Shown here piece by piece: positions 1-6,786 of a stretch of 16,535 bases of DNA. Source of the stretch: Treponema sp. (GTDB taxonomy: Bacteria > Spirochaetota > Spirochaetia > Treponematales > Breznakiellaceae); contig JAISZE010000080.1 of assembly GCA_031269405.1 (NCBI GenBank), positions 1 through 16,535 on the forward strand. Direction: 5' to 3'. Within the stretch, counting starts at the first letter, position 1; each line of letters opens with the position of its first letter. Made by a program: the position numbers and the translations under genes. The notes beneath the pieces were generated by a model, which was not told the DNA's origin, did no database searches, and saw only the letters and a program-made list of their open reading frames with translations.

Positions 1-648
1 GTATTTCAGGGCCGCGTCCACCTGGTGGAGGTTCACGATGCAGGCGATGGCCCGGCGGCGGCATACGTCCCGGATGAGTTCCATCACCACCTGGGCGCTG
101 GCGGGGTCCAGGGAGGCAATGGGTTCGTCGCAAAGCAGGACCGAAGGCTCCTGCATGAGGGCCCGGACAATTCCCACCCGCTGGCGCTGGCCGCCGGAAA
201 GTTCCCCGGCCCGGTGGTAGAGGAAATCCCCTAGGCCGGTCTGCTCCAGGATGTTCAGGGCCCGGCGCTTGTCATCCTCTGTGTAGCGGCCCAGCACGCC
301 GTCCAGGGTGTTCATGTAGCCCAGCCGCCCGTGCATCACGTTCTGCAGCACCGTCAGGCGGGCCACCAGGTTGTGGTGCTGGAAGACCATGCCCAGGCGG
401 CGGCGGAGTTTCCGTGTTTTGGCCGGTGAAGCGCCGGTAATTTCTTCCCCTTCGATAAAGATCCGGCCCGCCGTGGGGATGACCAGGTGGTTGATACAGC
501 GCAGGAGGGTGGACTTTCCCGCCCCGGAAGGGCCGATGACGCCGATCATCTCCCCCTTCCCTACCGTGAGGTTCAGATCCCGGACCGCCGGTTTTTCCGA
601 ACCCCGGTATGTTTTTTGCAAGTCCCGTACTTCGACAACTGATTCCAT
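1..648 (-). CDS. phnC: Phosphonate ABC transporter ATP-binding protein PhnC (3' end outside window)
   Basis: This is the cytoplasmic ATPase that powers import of phosphonate, phosphite or a related oxyanion together with PhnD and a PhnE permease. I read it by translating the reverse complement. The visible 216 residues start MESVVEVRDLQKTYRG and contain a Walker A GPSGAGKS near residue 40, a Q-loop VFQHHN near 90, the signature LSGGQRQRVG near 150, Walker B VLLCDEP near 171 and the switch NLHQVD near 208. Asn-Leu-His-Gln in place of the usual Val-x-His-Asp is typical of PhnC as I remember the family. The start is set by an AAGGGG ribosome site 8 bases upstream; an ATG seven bases earlier is in the wrong frame. 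The last codon inside the window is still open, and PhnC is usually 250-270 residues, so only the C-terminal tail is missing. It lies 26 bases after phnD, so the two are probably one transcript. Confidence 0.93.
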   Translation of the reverse strand, partial: MESVVEVRDLQKTYRGSEKPAVRDLNLTVGKGEMIGVIGPSGAGKSTLLRCINHLVIPTAGRIFIEGEEITGASPAKTRKLRRRLGMVFQHHNLVARLTVLQNVMHGRLGYMNTLDGVLGRYTEDDKRRALNILEQTGLGDFLYHRAGELSGGQRQRVGIVRALMQEPSVLLCDEPIASLDPASAQVVMELIRDVCRRRAIACIVNLHQVDAALKY

Positions 649-674
649 CCGTCATCCCCTTTTGTACTGTACCC

Positions 675-1637
675 TTACCGGGGAATCACTTTTGCCATCA
701 GGTCCCGAACGTAGTCCAGGTCCCGGTCATTGGCTTCCACAAACTGCGGTTTTTTCTCAGGCGGCCAGCCGAGCATGTACTGGAAATAGTCGGGGTTTTT
801 ATATCCCAGGAAGAACTCTTTGACCTTTGCCTTGAGGTCCGCAGGGAGTTCTTTTCTAATCGAGATAGGGGCGTTGGGTATAACGGGAGATTGGTGGATC
901 ACCACAAAGTCGCTTTCCTTTACCCTGCCCCCGGCCAGTTCCCCCTCCAGGATGTCGGAGGCTACCGGCGCGGCGTCAACGTCCCCGTTGATTACCGCCT
1001 GGAGCCCGTTTTGGTGCCGCCCGGAAAAGGTAACCGAGGCAAAGAACCTTCCGTTGGTGTGGAAGTCCTCGTTGGTCATGCCGAAGGCGTTCATCAGTTC
1101 CAGGGTGGGCACGTAGTTGCCCGATGTGGACGCGGGGTCCACAAAGGCGAAGGTCTTGCCCCTAAGGTCCTGGAGGTTTTTAATGGGGCTTCCTGCCTTG
1201 ACGACGATCTTGGAGGTATACCCTGCCTGGCTCTTGTCCCCGAAGGGCGCCACTATGACCATCGCTTCCACCCCGGCGCGCTCCACGGCCTGCACGTAGG
1301 TAACAGGGCCGAAGGAGGCGATGTCCGCGTGGCCGGTCCGCATGGCTTCCACCACGGCGTTGTAATCCGCCGCGTTGACCTCCGTTACCCTGATCCCCAG
1401 GGCGGCGCTCTGGTCGTTCTGAACGCCGCTCCGGTATTCGGCGTATTCCTCGGTGGCCTCGTTGGGGAGGTAGCACATGACCAGTTCCTGGGGCCAGCCG
1501 GCGGGCACCGCCGAAGGGGCAGGACTTTTGGCCTGCCCCCCTCCTGCATAGAGGCTGCCTCCCCCCATTCCCATTCCCGTCAGGGCAGCCAGAAAAACCA
1601 GTGCCCTTACCGCATTTTTCACGCTCAAACCTTTCAT
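675..1637 (-). CDS. phnD: Phosphonate-type ABC transporter substrate-binding protein PhnD
   Basis: Periplasmic receptor of the phn-type importer, 320 residues. The N-terminus is a signal peptide with a hydrophobic core at about residues 10-22 and a likely signal peptidase I cut after SLYA, before GGG; there is no lipobox Cys. The mature part has the PhnD fold signatures: SFGPVTYVQA near 108-117, the anion-binding loop DPASTSG at 167-173, and VDAAPVASDIL near 210-219, which corresponds to the ligand-contacting Asp of E. coli PhnD. The frame can begin at a TTG one codon earlier, but AAGGAG (bases 1644-1649) is 6 bases from the ATG and only 3 from the TTG, so I chose the ATG. It is the first gene of the unit and is followed by phnC. 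Which oxyanion it binds (phosphonate, phosphite, phosphate) cannot be read from sequence. Confidence 0.92.
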   Translation of the reverse strand: MKGLSVKNAVRALVFLAALTGMGMGGGSLYAGGGQAKSPAPSAVPAGWPQELVMCYLPNEATEEYAEYRSGVQNDQSAALGIRVTEVNAADYNAVVEAMRTGHADIASFGPVTYVQAVERAGVEAMVIVAPFGDKSQAGYTSKIVVKAGSPIKNLQDLRGKTFAFVDPASTSGNYVPTLELMNAFGMTNEDFHTNGRFFASVTFSGRHQNGLQAVINGDVDAAPVASDILEGELAGGRVKESDFVVIHQSPVIPNAPISIRKELPADLKAKVKEFFLGYKNPDYFQYMLGWPPEKKPQFVEANDRDLDYVRDLMAKVIPR

Positions 1638-1698
1638 CAAATACTCCTTGTAATTGAGATAACCCTTTTTACTTTTGAGGTGTTAGCGTTTCATTACG

Positions 1699-1727
1699 GT
1701 TCGGTTAAATTTAGGTAAAATCCGAAC
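1699..1727. promoter_or_regulatory. Inverted repeat upstream of phnD, possible operator
   Basis: Six-base perfect arms GTTCGG and CCGAAC flank a 17-base AT-rich centre, about 60-90 bases before the phnD start in the gap after the MATE gene. The layout suits a dimeric regulator site. It could equally be a weak transcript hairpin after the MATE stop, but no T-run follows on the minus strand. I found no convincing -35/-10 pair in this gap. Confidence 0.3.
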
Positions 1728-1745
1728 AGGTATTTGATATAAGGT

Positions 1746-3110
1746 CTAAATCCCTTCGGTCACATTGTGCAGCCACTTGCCGCTTTTCAGACGCCAGAGG
1801 CCCAGGAACATCTTGACCGGCTCCTCAACCATGATGCAGAGGTAAATAAGCCACACAGGGGCGTGGAAAACAAAACTCGCCAATGCGCCCAGAGGCAGAG
1901 CCGCAATCCACATAAGGGCGATGTCGTAAAAGACGCAGAACACCGTATCCCCTCCGGCGCGGCAGATCCCTACAACCATAGACATATTGAAGGCTCTGAA
2001 GGGGTACATGAAGCCCAGGACAAGGAACATCATGTACGCAGCCGAGAGGACCCCGGGGCCTACGTTAAAAACAACAGGCAAAAGCCGGGACAGAGGGATG
2101 AGGACAAGGGCCACAGCAACTGAAAGCAGAGGGGCGAACCTGGTGATGCGGGATGCGTAGTCCCTGGCGTCCTGCTCCTTTCCTTCACCTATTTTTTTAC
2201 CGATAAGCACCGCCACGCCGTTTCCCAGGCCGATAAAAATGACCCAGGTAAGCTGGGAAACGGTGTTGGTGATGTTAAAAGCCGCGATAGCCTCGGTATG
2301 GGTACGGGCAAAGATGAGGTTCTGGGTAGTCACTCCAAGGGACCAGAAGGTCTCGTTGAAGATCACCGGCAGGGCGATCCTGAAAAAACGCCAGGCATAG
2401 GCGGAATTAAAGGCGAAAAGTTCCCGGAAACTTCCGGCTGGGGGATAGCGCCTGGCGTAGCTCACGGTTACCACAATGAGCATCTCCGCGTACCTTGAGA
2501 TCACCGTAGCCAGAGCCGCGCCCCGTACTCCCATAGCCGGGACGGGCCCGGCGCCGAAGATAAAAAGGTAATTCAGCACAGCGTTCATAGAGAGGGCGAT
2601 AAGGGTAGCCGCTATGGCAAGCCGCACTTTTTCTACCGAACGCAGGGTCAGTACCAGCACCATGGTGATGCCGAAGGGGATAAAAGAAGGAGCCAGAACC
2701 CTGAGGTACGCCGCTCCGGTTTCGATAACCAGGGCGTCACGGGAATAAATGCCGATGAGCTTGTCAGGGATGAACACCGCTCCAAGGGTATAAACAGCGG
2801 CTACAGTTATGGTCAGGGTAACGCAGAACCCCATGTTTTTCCGTATCCCCTGGATGTCGCCCCTCCCCCAGAACTGGGCGGTAAAAATGGCGCCTCCGGA
2901 GCAGATCCCAAAAAGGATAAGGTTATACAGAAAGAAAATTTGATTCCCCAGGCCCACTGCGGCGATCTCCACAGTCCCCAGCCTGCCAATCATCACCGTA
3001 TCCAGCATATTGACCAGGGAACTGATGAAATTCTGGAGCATAATAGGTACTGCGATTACAAAAAGGCTCCTGTAGAACCCAGGGTCCCCGAAAAGAGAAG
3101 GCGCTTTCAT
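1746..3110 (-). CDS. MATE-family multidrug/cation antiporter
   Basis: Inner-membrane efflux pump of the multidrug and toxic compound extrusion family, which exports drugs or metabolites in exchange for Na+ or H+. The 454-residue length and about twelve hydrophobic segments match the family. The N-terminal half carries the typical opening IAVPIMLQNFISSLVNMLDT with MIGRLGTVEIAAVGLGNQ just after it (about residues 18-56). The second half repeats the pattern from FFRIALPVIFNETFWSLG with GNGVAVLIGKKIGEG (about 240-310). This is the internal MATE duplication. The translation start has a poor ribosome site (AAAGAA close to the ATG). It is transcribed away from the small gene at 3169 and sits upstream of phnD on the same strand, but a gap of about 100 bases and an inverted repeat separate it from phnD. 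Substrate unknown. Confidence 0.93.
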   Translation of the reverse strand: MKAPSLFGDPGFYRSLFVIAVPIMLQNFISSLVNMLDTVMIGRLGTVEIAAVGLGNQIFFLYNLILFGICSGGAIFTAQFWGRGDIQGIRKNMGFCVTLTITVAAVYTLGAVFIPDKLIGIYSRDALVIETGAAYLRVLAPSFIPFGITMVLVLTLRSVEKVRLAIAATLIALSMNAVLNYLFIFGAGPVPAMGVRGAALATVISRYAEMLIVVTVSYARRYPPAGSFRELFAFNSAYAWRFFRIALPVIFNETFWSLGVTTQNLIFARTHTEAIAAFNITNTVSQLTWVIFIGLGNGVAVLIGKKIGEGKEQDARDYASRITRFAPLLSVAVALVLIPLSRLLPVVFNVGPGVLSAAYMMFLVLGFMYPFRAFNMSMVVGICRAGGDTVFCVFYDIALMWIAALPLGALASFVFHAPVWLIYLCIMVEEPVKMFLGLWRLKSGKWLHNVTEGI

Positions 3111-3168
3111 TTCTTTACTAATAGTTTACTCCGATATTCCGATATACAGAATAGAAGGAGAAAGAAAA

Positions 3169-3561
3169 ATGATCTATGGGGTAACGGGCAATTCAGTCCC
3201 CACTATCGGCTACGCCATCACCGCGTCCCGAAGCGGCAGAATGTCCCTGCCTGTAGCCTCTTCTTCCCTGATTTACTCCCACTTCGACCATGTTTCTGGG
3301 GTTCCGGCGCCTGAAGGGACCCGGGGGGTGGCTATCAACAAACTCAAAATCCTGGACGTCCTCATCGAGCAGCTTGCTCAGATAAAAAAGAAAGGCGACA
3401 ACGCCCTTACCCTGGGCGCCCCGGTTTCGGAAGAACGCCTGGACGCCATGATCGAAGCCTACAAACATCAGATTAACCAGGCCAAAGCCGCCAGCGCCGC
3501 TATGCCTTACACCCCCGCCCCTCCAGCCCAGGCAGGCGCCCTTTTCAGCCTGGTAGCGTAA
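3169..3561 (+). CDS. Small protein of unknown function (130 aa)
   Basis: I do not recognise a named domain. The start is well supported: GAAGGAG at 3154-3160 lies 8 bases before the ATG. There is no signal peptide or membrane segment. The N-terminal part (about 1-50) has small and polar residues with SSSLIYSHFDHVSGVPAP. The middle (about 52-105) looks helical and possibly coiled-coil (LKILDVLIEQLAQIKKK, then EERLDAMIEAYKHQINQA), followed by an Ala/Pro-rich tail. The coding pattern is convincing: third positions are GC-rich and no good frame exists on the other strand. It is divergent from the MATE gene across 58 bases and its stop is only 10 bases from the convergent stop of the sensor gene, so it probably forms its own unit. 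It may be a lineage-specific structural or adaptor protein; that is a guess. Confidence 0.72.
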   Translation: MIYGVTGNSVPTIGYAITASRSGRMSLPVASSSLIYSHFDHVSGVPAPEGTRGVAINKLKILDVLIEQLAQIKKKGDNALTLGAPVSEERLDAMIEAYKHQINQAKAASAAMPYTPAPPAQAGALFSLVA

Positions 3562-3571
3562 CGCTCTTGCC

Positions 3572-4804
3572 CTACGCCGCGCCTGAGGGCAGCCCGTTTG
3601 TCCCGGGATCCAATTCCGCCAGACGTCTTTGCAGCCTTTTCTCCTCTGTAATGTCCTGGAGATTTCCCAGAACGAAGATCCTGCCCTGGCCCCGGTCTAC
3701 AGGGACAAAATTACAGCGCAGTATCTTCTCTTCCTTTGTTTCCGGGCCGGTATAAACCAGCTCCTGGACAGGGTTTAAATCCTCAAGCATCTTTTCGGTA
3801 ACATTCCGGTTAAAAACCATAGAACGGTTAAAAAGAAGCACAAAATATTCGATCATACTGGCTATGTTGCCTTTCTTAACCCCAGGGAATATTAAAGCGG
3901 TAAAGTTTTTCCCCTGTATGTCTTTTATTTCCAATACGGTTTCCAGGAATTTGGAGTACTGATCCTGAATGATAAAATCCTTGTCCATGAAAAAAAGGCC
4001 CACTTTAAGGGCGTCTTTCATAGCGGCAATCGTGTCCCGTTCGTCTTTCAGCGCCGCAGACGCGGCTTCCGCGGCATCTTTCAACTCTATGAGGCGCTGG
4101 TTTTGCCTGCTGACCCCGTTGACCATGTACAGGTACGCGAGGAAACCGGCGATGATAAAGACCGTAGATATGATTAACTGGCGTATTATCCGGCTCAGCA
4201 AATGTTTCGATATATCTTCAACCTCGAAATCACAGCTAATAACTCCCACAGCCTTACCCGAAGAATTCAAAATAGCCGTGTAGGTTGAAACTATAAGACC
4301 CCATTGGAGATTGTAACTCAGTTTGCTGACATACTCCGTTTTTGCCTCCATAACCTGCAAAACCGGTTTTATGTAATTTGAAATGTCCTCTTCAGTACCA
4401 AGGGGCGAAAAATGCTCATCATCAGGAGGAGCGCTGCCGTCCACAATAAAGCGAAAAACACTGCCCTCCATAGGCGCAATAGTATACAAATAAATACATT
4501 TTGATTTTTCCTTGATAGCCAGCATGGCAAGCCGGGTCTGTTCGTACCAGAGGTCCCGGGGATCGAGGCTGACACAGAGGGCCTCGAAAGCATCACCGTT
4601 AATGACAGCCTCGGTTTCCTTTACAATAGGAACCCCCAGATCATCGGCAATGGTTTCGGTTATTCCCACAAGCTGTTGTACGGAAGTAACAATAACAACC
4701 GAAAAAACAGCAATGACAAAAAGAACAAAAAACAGGGTAAACTGGAATTCCAGCAGCAACGCCTTCTTTTTCTCTGTTTTGCCTTTATGAGACAGATTAT
4801 GCAT
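3572..4804 (-). CDS. Membrane sensor with extracytoplasmic cache-like domain and PAS domain, no output domain
   Basis: The 410-residue protein has a first membrane segment at about 16-41, an extracytoplasmic region at 45-208 and a second segment at 209-231. A probable coiled coil follows at 232-265 and a PAS-like domain at about 266-390. The external region ends with KAVGVISCDFEVEDI, the pattern that closes many Cache domains. The PAS part ends FVLGNLQDITEEKRLQRRLAE, normally the linker into a histidine kinase, Hpt or cyclase domain, yet the protein stops twelve residues later with a low-complexity tail (PGTNGLPSGAA). No output domain is encoded in the window. It is therefore either a truncated receptor or a PAS-only partner. 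Start: GAGG about 7 bases before the ATG. A TATACT -10-like element lies at 4826-4831 on the minus strand. Its 3' end meets the unknown gene at 3561. Confidence 0.85.
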   Translation of the reverse strand: MHNLSHKGKTEKKKALLLEFQFTLFFVLFVIAVFSVVIVTSVQQLVGITETIADDLGVPIVKETEAVINGDAFEALCVSLDPRDLWYEQTRLAMLAIKEKSKCIYLYTIAPMEGSVFRFIVDGSAPPDDEHFSPLGTEEDISNYIKPVLQVMEAKTEYVSKLSYNLQWGLIVSTYTAILNSSGKAVGVISCDFEVEDISKHLLSRIIRQLIISTVFIIAGFLAYLYMVNGVSRQNQRLIELKDAAEAASAALKDERDTIAAMKDALKVGLFFMDKDFIIQDQYSKFLETVLEIKDIQGKNFTALIFPGVKKGNIASMIEYFVLLFNRSMVFNRNVTEKMLEDLNPVQELVYTGPETKEEKILRCNFVPVDRGQGRIFVLGNLQDITEEKRLQRRLAELDPGTNGLPSGAA

Positions 4805-4932
4805 ATAACATCCTCAATTAATTTAAGTATACTTTCAGGGCCTATTCACACTATGAGTATCATACACAAAGTAGTGTTTTTTTGGGAAATAGTACCAGGA
4901 AAATAGCAAATGCAGTACCTTGATGAGTCAGC

Positions 4933-4955
4933 TTGTTACGTAATTCCTGTAACAA
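4933..4955. repeat. Inverted repeat TTGTTAC / GTAACAA
   Basis: Seven-base perfect arms are separated by nine bases, in the divergent region between the sensor gene and the fur gene. It lies 16 bases to the left of the large palindrome. It could be a second operator, acting on the sensor or on the zinc cassette, or an incidental repeat. Confidence 0.35.
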
Positions 4956-4971
4956 AGGCGCTATACCGGTA

Positions 4972-5016
4972 ATAATGTCAATATGAAAATAATATTCATT
5001 TTCATATTGACATTAT
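4972..5016. promoter_or_regulatory. 45-bp palindromic operator with Fur/Zur-box-like core
   Basis: The arm ATAATGTCAATATGAAAAT (4972-4990) is repeated as a perfect 19-base reverse complement at 4998-5016 around a 7-base centre. The inner 19 bases (4985-5003) match the classical E. coli Fur box at 15 of 19 positions by my own comparison. The right arm contains TTGACA, a consensus -35 for the fur gene beginning 28 bases further on, so a bound repressor would block the promoter. The most likely ligand is the Fur/Zur protein encoded just downstream, giving autoregulation of the cassette. The symmetry and the position are seen; the identity of the binder is inferred. Confidence 0.75.
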
Positions 5017-5035
5017 CAGCATATTGTGGTAGTAT
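5007..5035 (+). promoter_or_regulatory. Promoter of the fur-znuA cassette
   Basis: TTGACA at 5007-5012, a 17-base spacer, then TAGTAT at 5030-5035. The predicted transcription start near 5042 falls at most two bases before the ATG at 5044, so the message would be leaderless or nearly so. This fits the absence of a usable Shine-Dalgarno sequence. The -35 lies inside the palindrome. Confidence 0.6.
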
Positions 5036-5043
5036 ACGCAGGT

Positions 5044-5478
5044 ATGGCGGGAAAACGTCCTGAAAAGTATCACACCCGGCAGGGTCAAAGTATTCTCGAT
5101 TATATGAAGTCCCTCGGAAGCGGGCATGTAACGGTTATGCAGATAGTGCGTCATTTTGAGGACACGGAAGAGGCTGTGGGGCAGACAACGGTTTACCGGC
5201 ATCTTGAAAAGCTGGCCGCAAAGGGTGTGATCCGTAAATATATCATGGATGACGGTAAAAGCGCTTGTTATCAGTATACAAGCGGCGAAAAGCATTGCCG
5301 CGAGCATTTCCACTTTAAGTGCGAAAACTGCGGCGCCCTTATTCATGCGGACTGCGGTTTCCTGGATGAAATCACGCGGCACCTGCTCAGGAAGCACCAC
5401 TTTCAAATCAACATGCTGAAAACGGTTTTTTACGGAACCTGTAAAAAATGCCTGCCTGCACGGGACGGATCGCGGTGA
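5044..5478 (+). CDS. Fur-family metalloregulator, probably Zur
   Basis: Metal-dependent dimeric DNA-binding repressor, 144 residues, the usual size. The winged helix spans about 10-75, with the recognition-helix region QTTVYRHLEKLAAKGVIRKY at 47-66 as in Fur and Zur. The metal-binding half has HCREHFHFKCENCG (84-97) and ends GTCKKC (131-136). The pairs Cys93/Cys96 and Cys133/Cys136 form the structural zinc site, and His88/His90 lie where sensing-site ligands usually sit. Zur is favoured over Fur or PerR because the next genes are zinc-related; the family alone cannot decide this. The frame is open from a GTG at 5026, but the ATG at 5044 gives a normal N-terminus and fits the promoter. No Shine-Dalgarno is present. 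Its TGA overlaps the next ATG (TGATG), so translation is probably coupled. Confidence 0.92.
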   Translation: MAGKRPEKYHTRQGQSILDYMKSLGSGHVTVMQIVRHFEDTEEAVGQTTVYRHLEKLAAKGVIRKYIMDDGKSACYQYTSGEKHCREHFHFKCENCGALIHADCGFLDEITRHLLRKHHFQINMLKTVFYGTCKKCLPARDGSR

Positions 5479-5771
5479 TGAAGGAATTCAGGGCCTTTTG
5501 GATAAGCCTTTGTTTGTGTTTTACCGCCGTTTCGGTTTCAGCGGAAACGGTTTTTTCCATTCACCCGGATCATGCGTGTACCGGCGCTGACTGTCCCGTA
5601 TGCCTTCTGATACAGAAGGTGGAAAATTTCTGCCGGCAGCTTAAAGGCGCGGCTGCTCATCCAGGTTTTCGGCCTGCGGGTCTTTTGATGATCGCCTTTG
5701 TGTTAAAACGCTGGTTTTTTCTTTTCATTCCCCTGAGCGCTGTACGGCTAAAAGTAAAAATAAACAGATGA
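5478..5771 (+). CDS. Small membrane protein with HxxHxCxGxxCxxC motif, zinc-cassette linked
   Basis: A 97-residue protein whose ATG overlaps the fur stop codon. The first 22 residues form a hydrophobic leader (signal peptide or first membrane segment, possible cut after VSVSA). It continues with HPDHACTGADCPVC (29-42), carrying His29, His32, Cys34, Cys39 and Cys42, then an amphipathic stretch with Cys52 and a second hydrophobic segment at about 68-87, ending in a basic tail. The Cys/His cluster would face the periplasm if the leader is an anchor. From memory, small proteins with a similar CTGxDCPxC motif occur beside Fur-family genes and zinc-binding proteins in Clostridia, but I cannot name the family. 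A role in zinc capture, delivery or sensing is inferred from context. A longer start at 5448 would overlap fur by ten codons and has no better support. Confidence 0.8.
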   Translation: MKEFRAFWISLCLCFTAVSVSAETVFSIHPDHACTGADCPVCLLIQKVENFCRQLKGAAAHPGFRPAGLLMIAFVLKRWFFLFIPLSAVRLKVKINR

Positions 5772-5830
5772 TGCCCCTTTGACTTTCTTTTGCCGTAAAA
5801 AATCTCAATCATTAACAGGAGTATACAATT

Positions 5831-6772
5831 ATGAAACGAATCATTTTCTTTGTTTGCATATCCGCGTGTCTCGCTGCGGTCTTGCCCGCCGGAGGGCGGA
5901 GGGACGCAGGAAGGGCGGACGGAAAAATTAACGTAGTGGCCACTATTTTTCCCCCTTATGATTTTATCCGTGAAATTGCCGGGGACAAGGTTAACCTGAC
6001 CATGCTGCTGCCCCCAGGGGCGGAAAGCCACTCGTTTGAGCCCACGCCCCAGGATATTATCACGGTGCAGAACTGCGACGTCTTTATTTACGTCGGAGGC
6101 GAATCAGACGCGTGGGTCGAAACGATCCTGGAATCCATGGATACGAGCCGCATGGAGATTATCACCTTCATGGACTGCGTGGAAGTTGTTGAAGAACTGG
6201 TAGTCGAAGGAATGGAAGAAGAAGAGGAGGAAGCCGAAGGGCCTGAATACGATGAACATGTCTGGACTTCTCCGAAAAACGCGCAGCTCATTGTGCAAAA
6301 AATAGCCGGGGTCCTGGCGCAGCGGGACGGGCCTAACGCGGCGGAGTATGAAAAAAATACGGCGTCTTATCTGGCAAAATTAGCGGATTTGGACGCGTCG
6401 TTCCGGAATATGGTAAGCGGCGCGAAACGGAAAACCTTTATATTCGGCGACCGTTTCCCTTTCCGGTATTTTGCCGACGCTTACGGCCTCAACTACTTTG
6501 CCGCCTTCCCGGGCTGTTCCACTGAGACCGAATGCAGCGCCGCTACAGTAGCCTTTCTGGTTGACAAGGTCAGGGCGGAAAAGATCCCCGTGGTTTTTCA
6601 CATTGAGCTTTCTAATGAGAAAATCGCCGATACTATCTGCGAGGAAACAGGGGCCAAAAAACTGCTGCTCCATGCGGTTCATAACATTTCCAAAAGGGAT
6701 TTTGACCGGGGCGAAAATTATTACGGCCTCATGTCCCAAAACCTGCAAAATTTAAAACAAGCCCTTTATTAA
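5831..6772 (+). CDS. znuA: ZnuA-like zinc ABC transporter substrate-binding protein
   Basis: Periplasmic cluster A-I metal-binding protein, 313 residues. A signal peptide covers about the first 20 residues. The likely cut is LPA before GGRRD; ISAC at 10-13 is an alternative but unusually early lipobox. Core motifs are VVATIFPPYDFIREIAGD (35-52), AESHSFEPTPQD (64-75, ligand His67), DEHVWTSPKNA (141-151, ligand His143), FGDRFPFRYFADAYGL (205-220), AFPGCSTETE (215-234 region) and the C-terminal YYGLMSQNLQNLKQAL. The DRFPFRY and GCSTETE elements resemble the clostridial zinc-binding subgroup as I remember it. Where many ZnuA proteins have a His-rich loop, this one has an acidic stretch of Glu residues (about 121-142). 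AGGAG 9 bases upstream supports the ATG. It is the last gene of the cassette; no znuB or znuC follows, so it must use a permease encoded elsewhere. Confidence 0.9.
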   Translation: MKRIIFFVCISACLAAVLPAGGRRDAGRADGKINVVATIFPPYDFIREIAGDKVNLTMLLPPGAESHSFEPTPQDIITVQNCDVFIYVGGESDAWVETILESMDTSRMEIITFMDCVEVVEELVVEGMEEEEEEAEGPEYDEHVWTSPKNAQLIVQKIAGVLAQRDGPNAAEYEKNTASYLAKLADLDASFRNMVSGAKRKTFIFGDRFPFRYFADAYGLNYFAAFPGCSTETECSAATVAFLVDKVRAEKIPVVFHIELSNEKIADTICEETGAKKLLLHAVHNISKRDFDRGENYYGLMSQNLQNLKQALY

Positions 6773-6786
6773 AAAATAGTGGTTCC

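Noticed and set aside
272..655. 127-codon minus-strand frame starting at 655
   Set aside because: It is phnC in the wrong frame. The frame starting at 648 carries Walker A, the signature and Walker B.
609..1718. 369-codon open frame on the plus strand
   Set aside because: It lies opposite phnD, which has a clear signal peptide and family motifs. The plus-strand reading is His/Gly/Val-rich with no recognisable domain.
3131..3145. Short direct repeat CCGATAT-T-CCGATAT between the MATE and the unknown gene, as an operator
   Set aside because: Only seven bases, not palindromic, and no consistent promoter around it.
4972..5016. The palindrome as a transcription terminator for the divergent genes
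   Set aside because: No gene ends into it. It lies upstream of both start codons and contains a promoter element.
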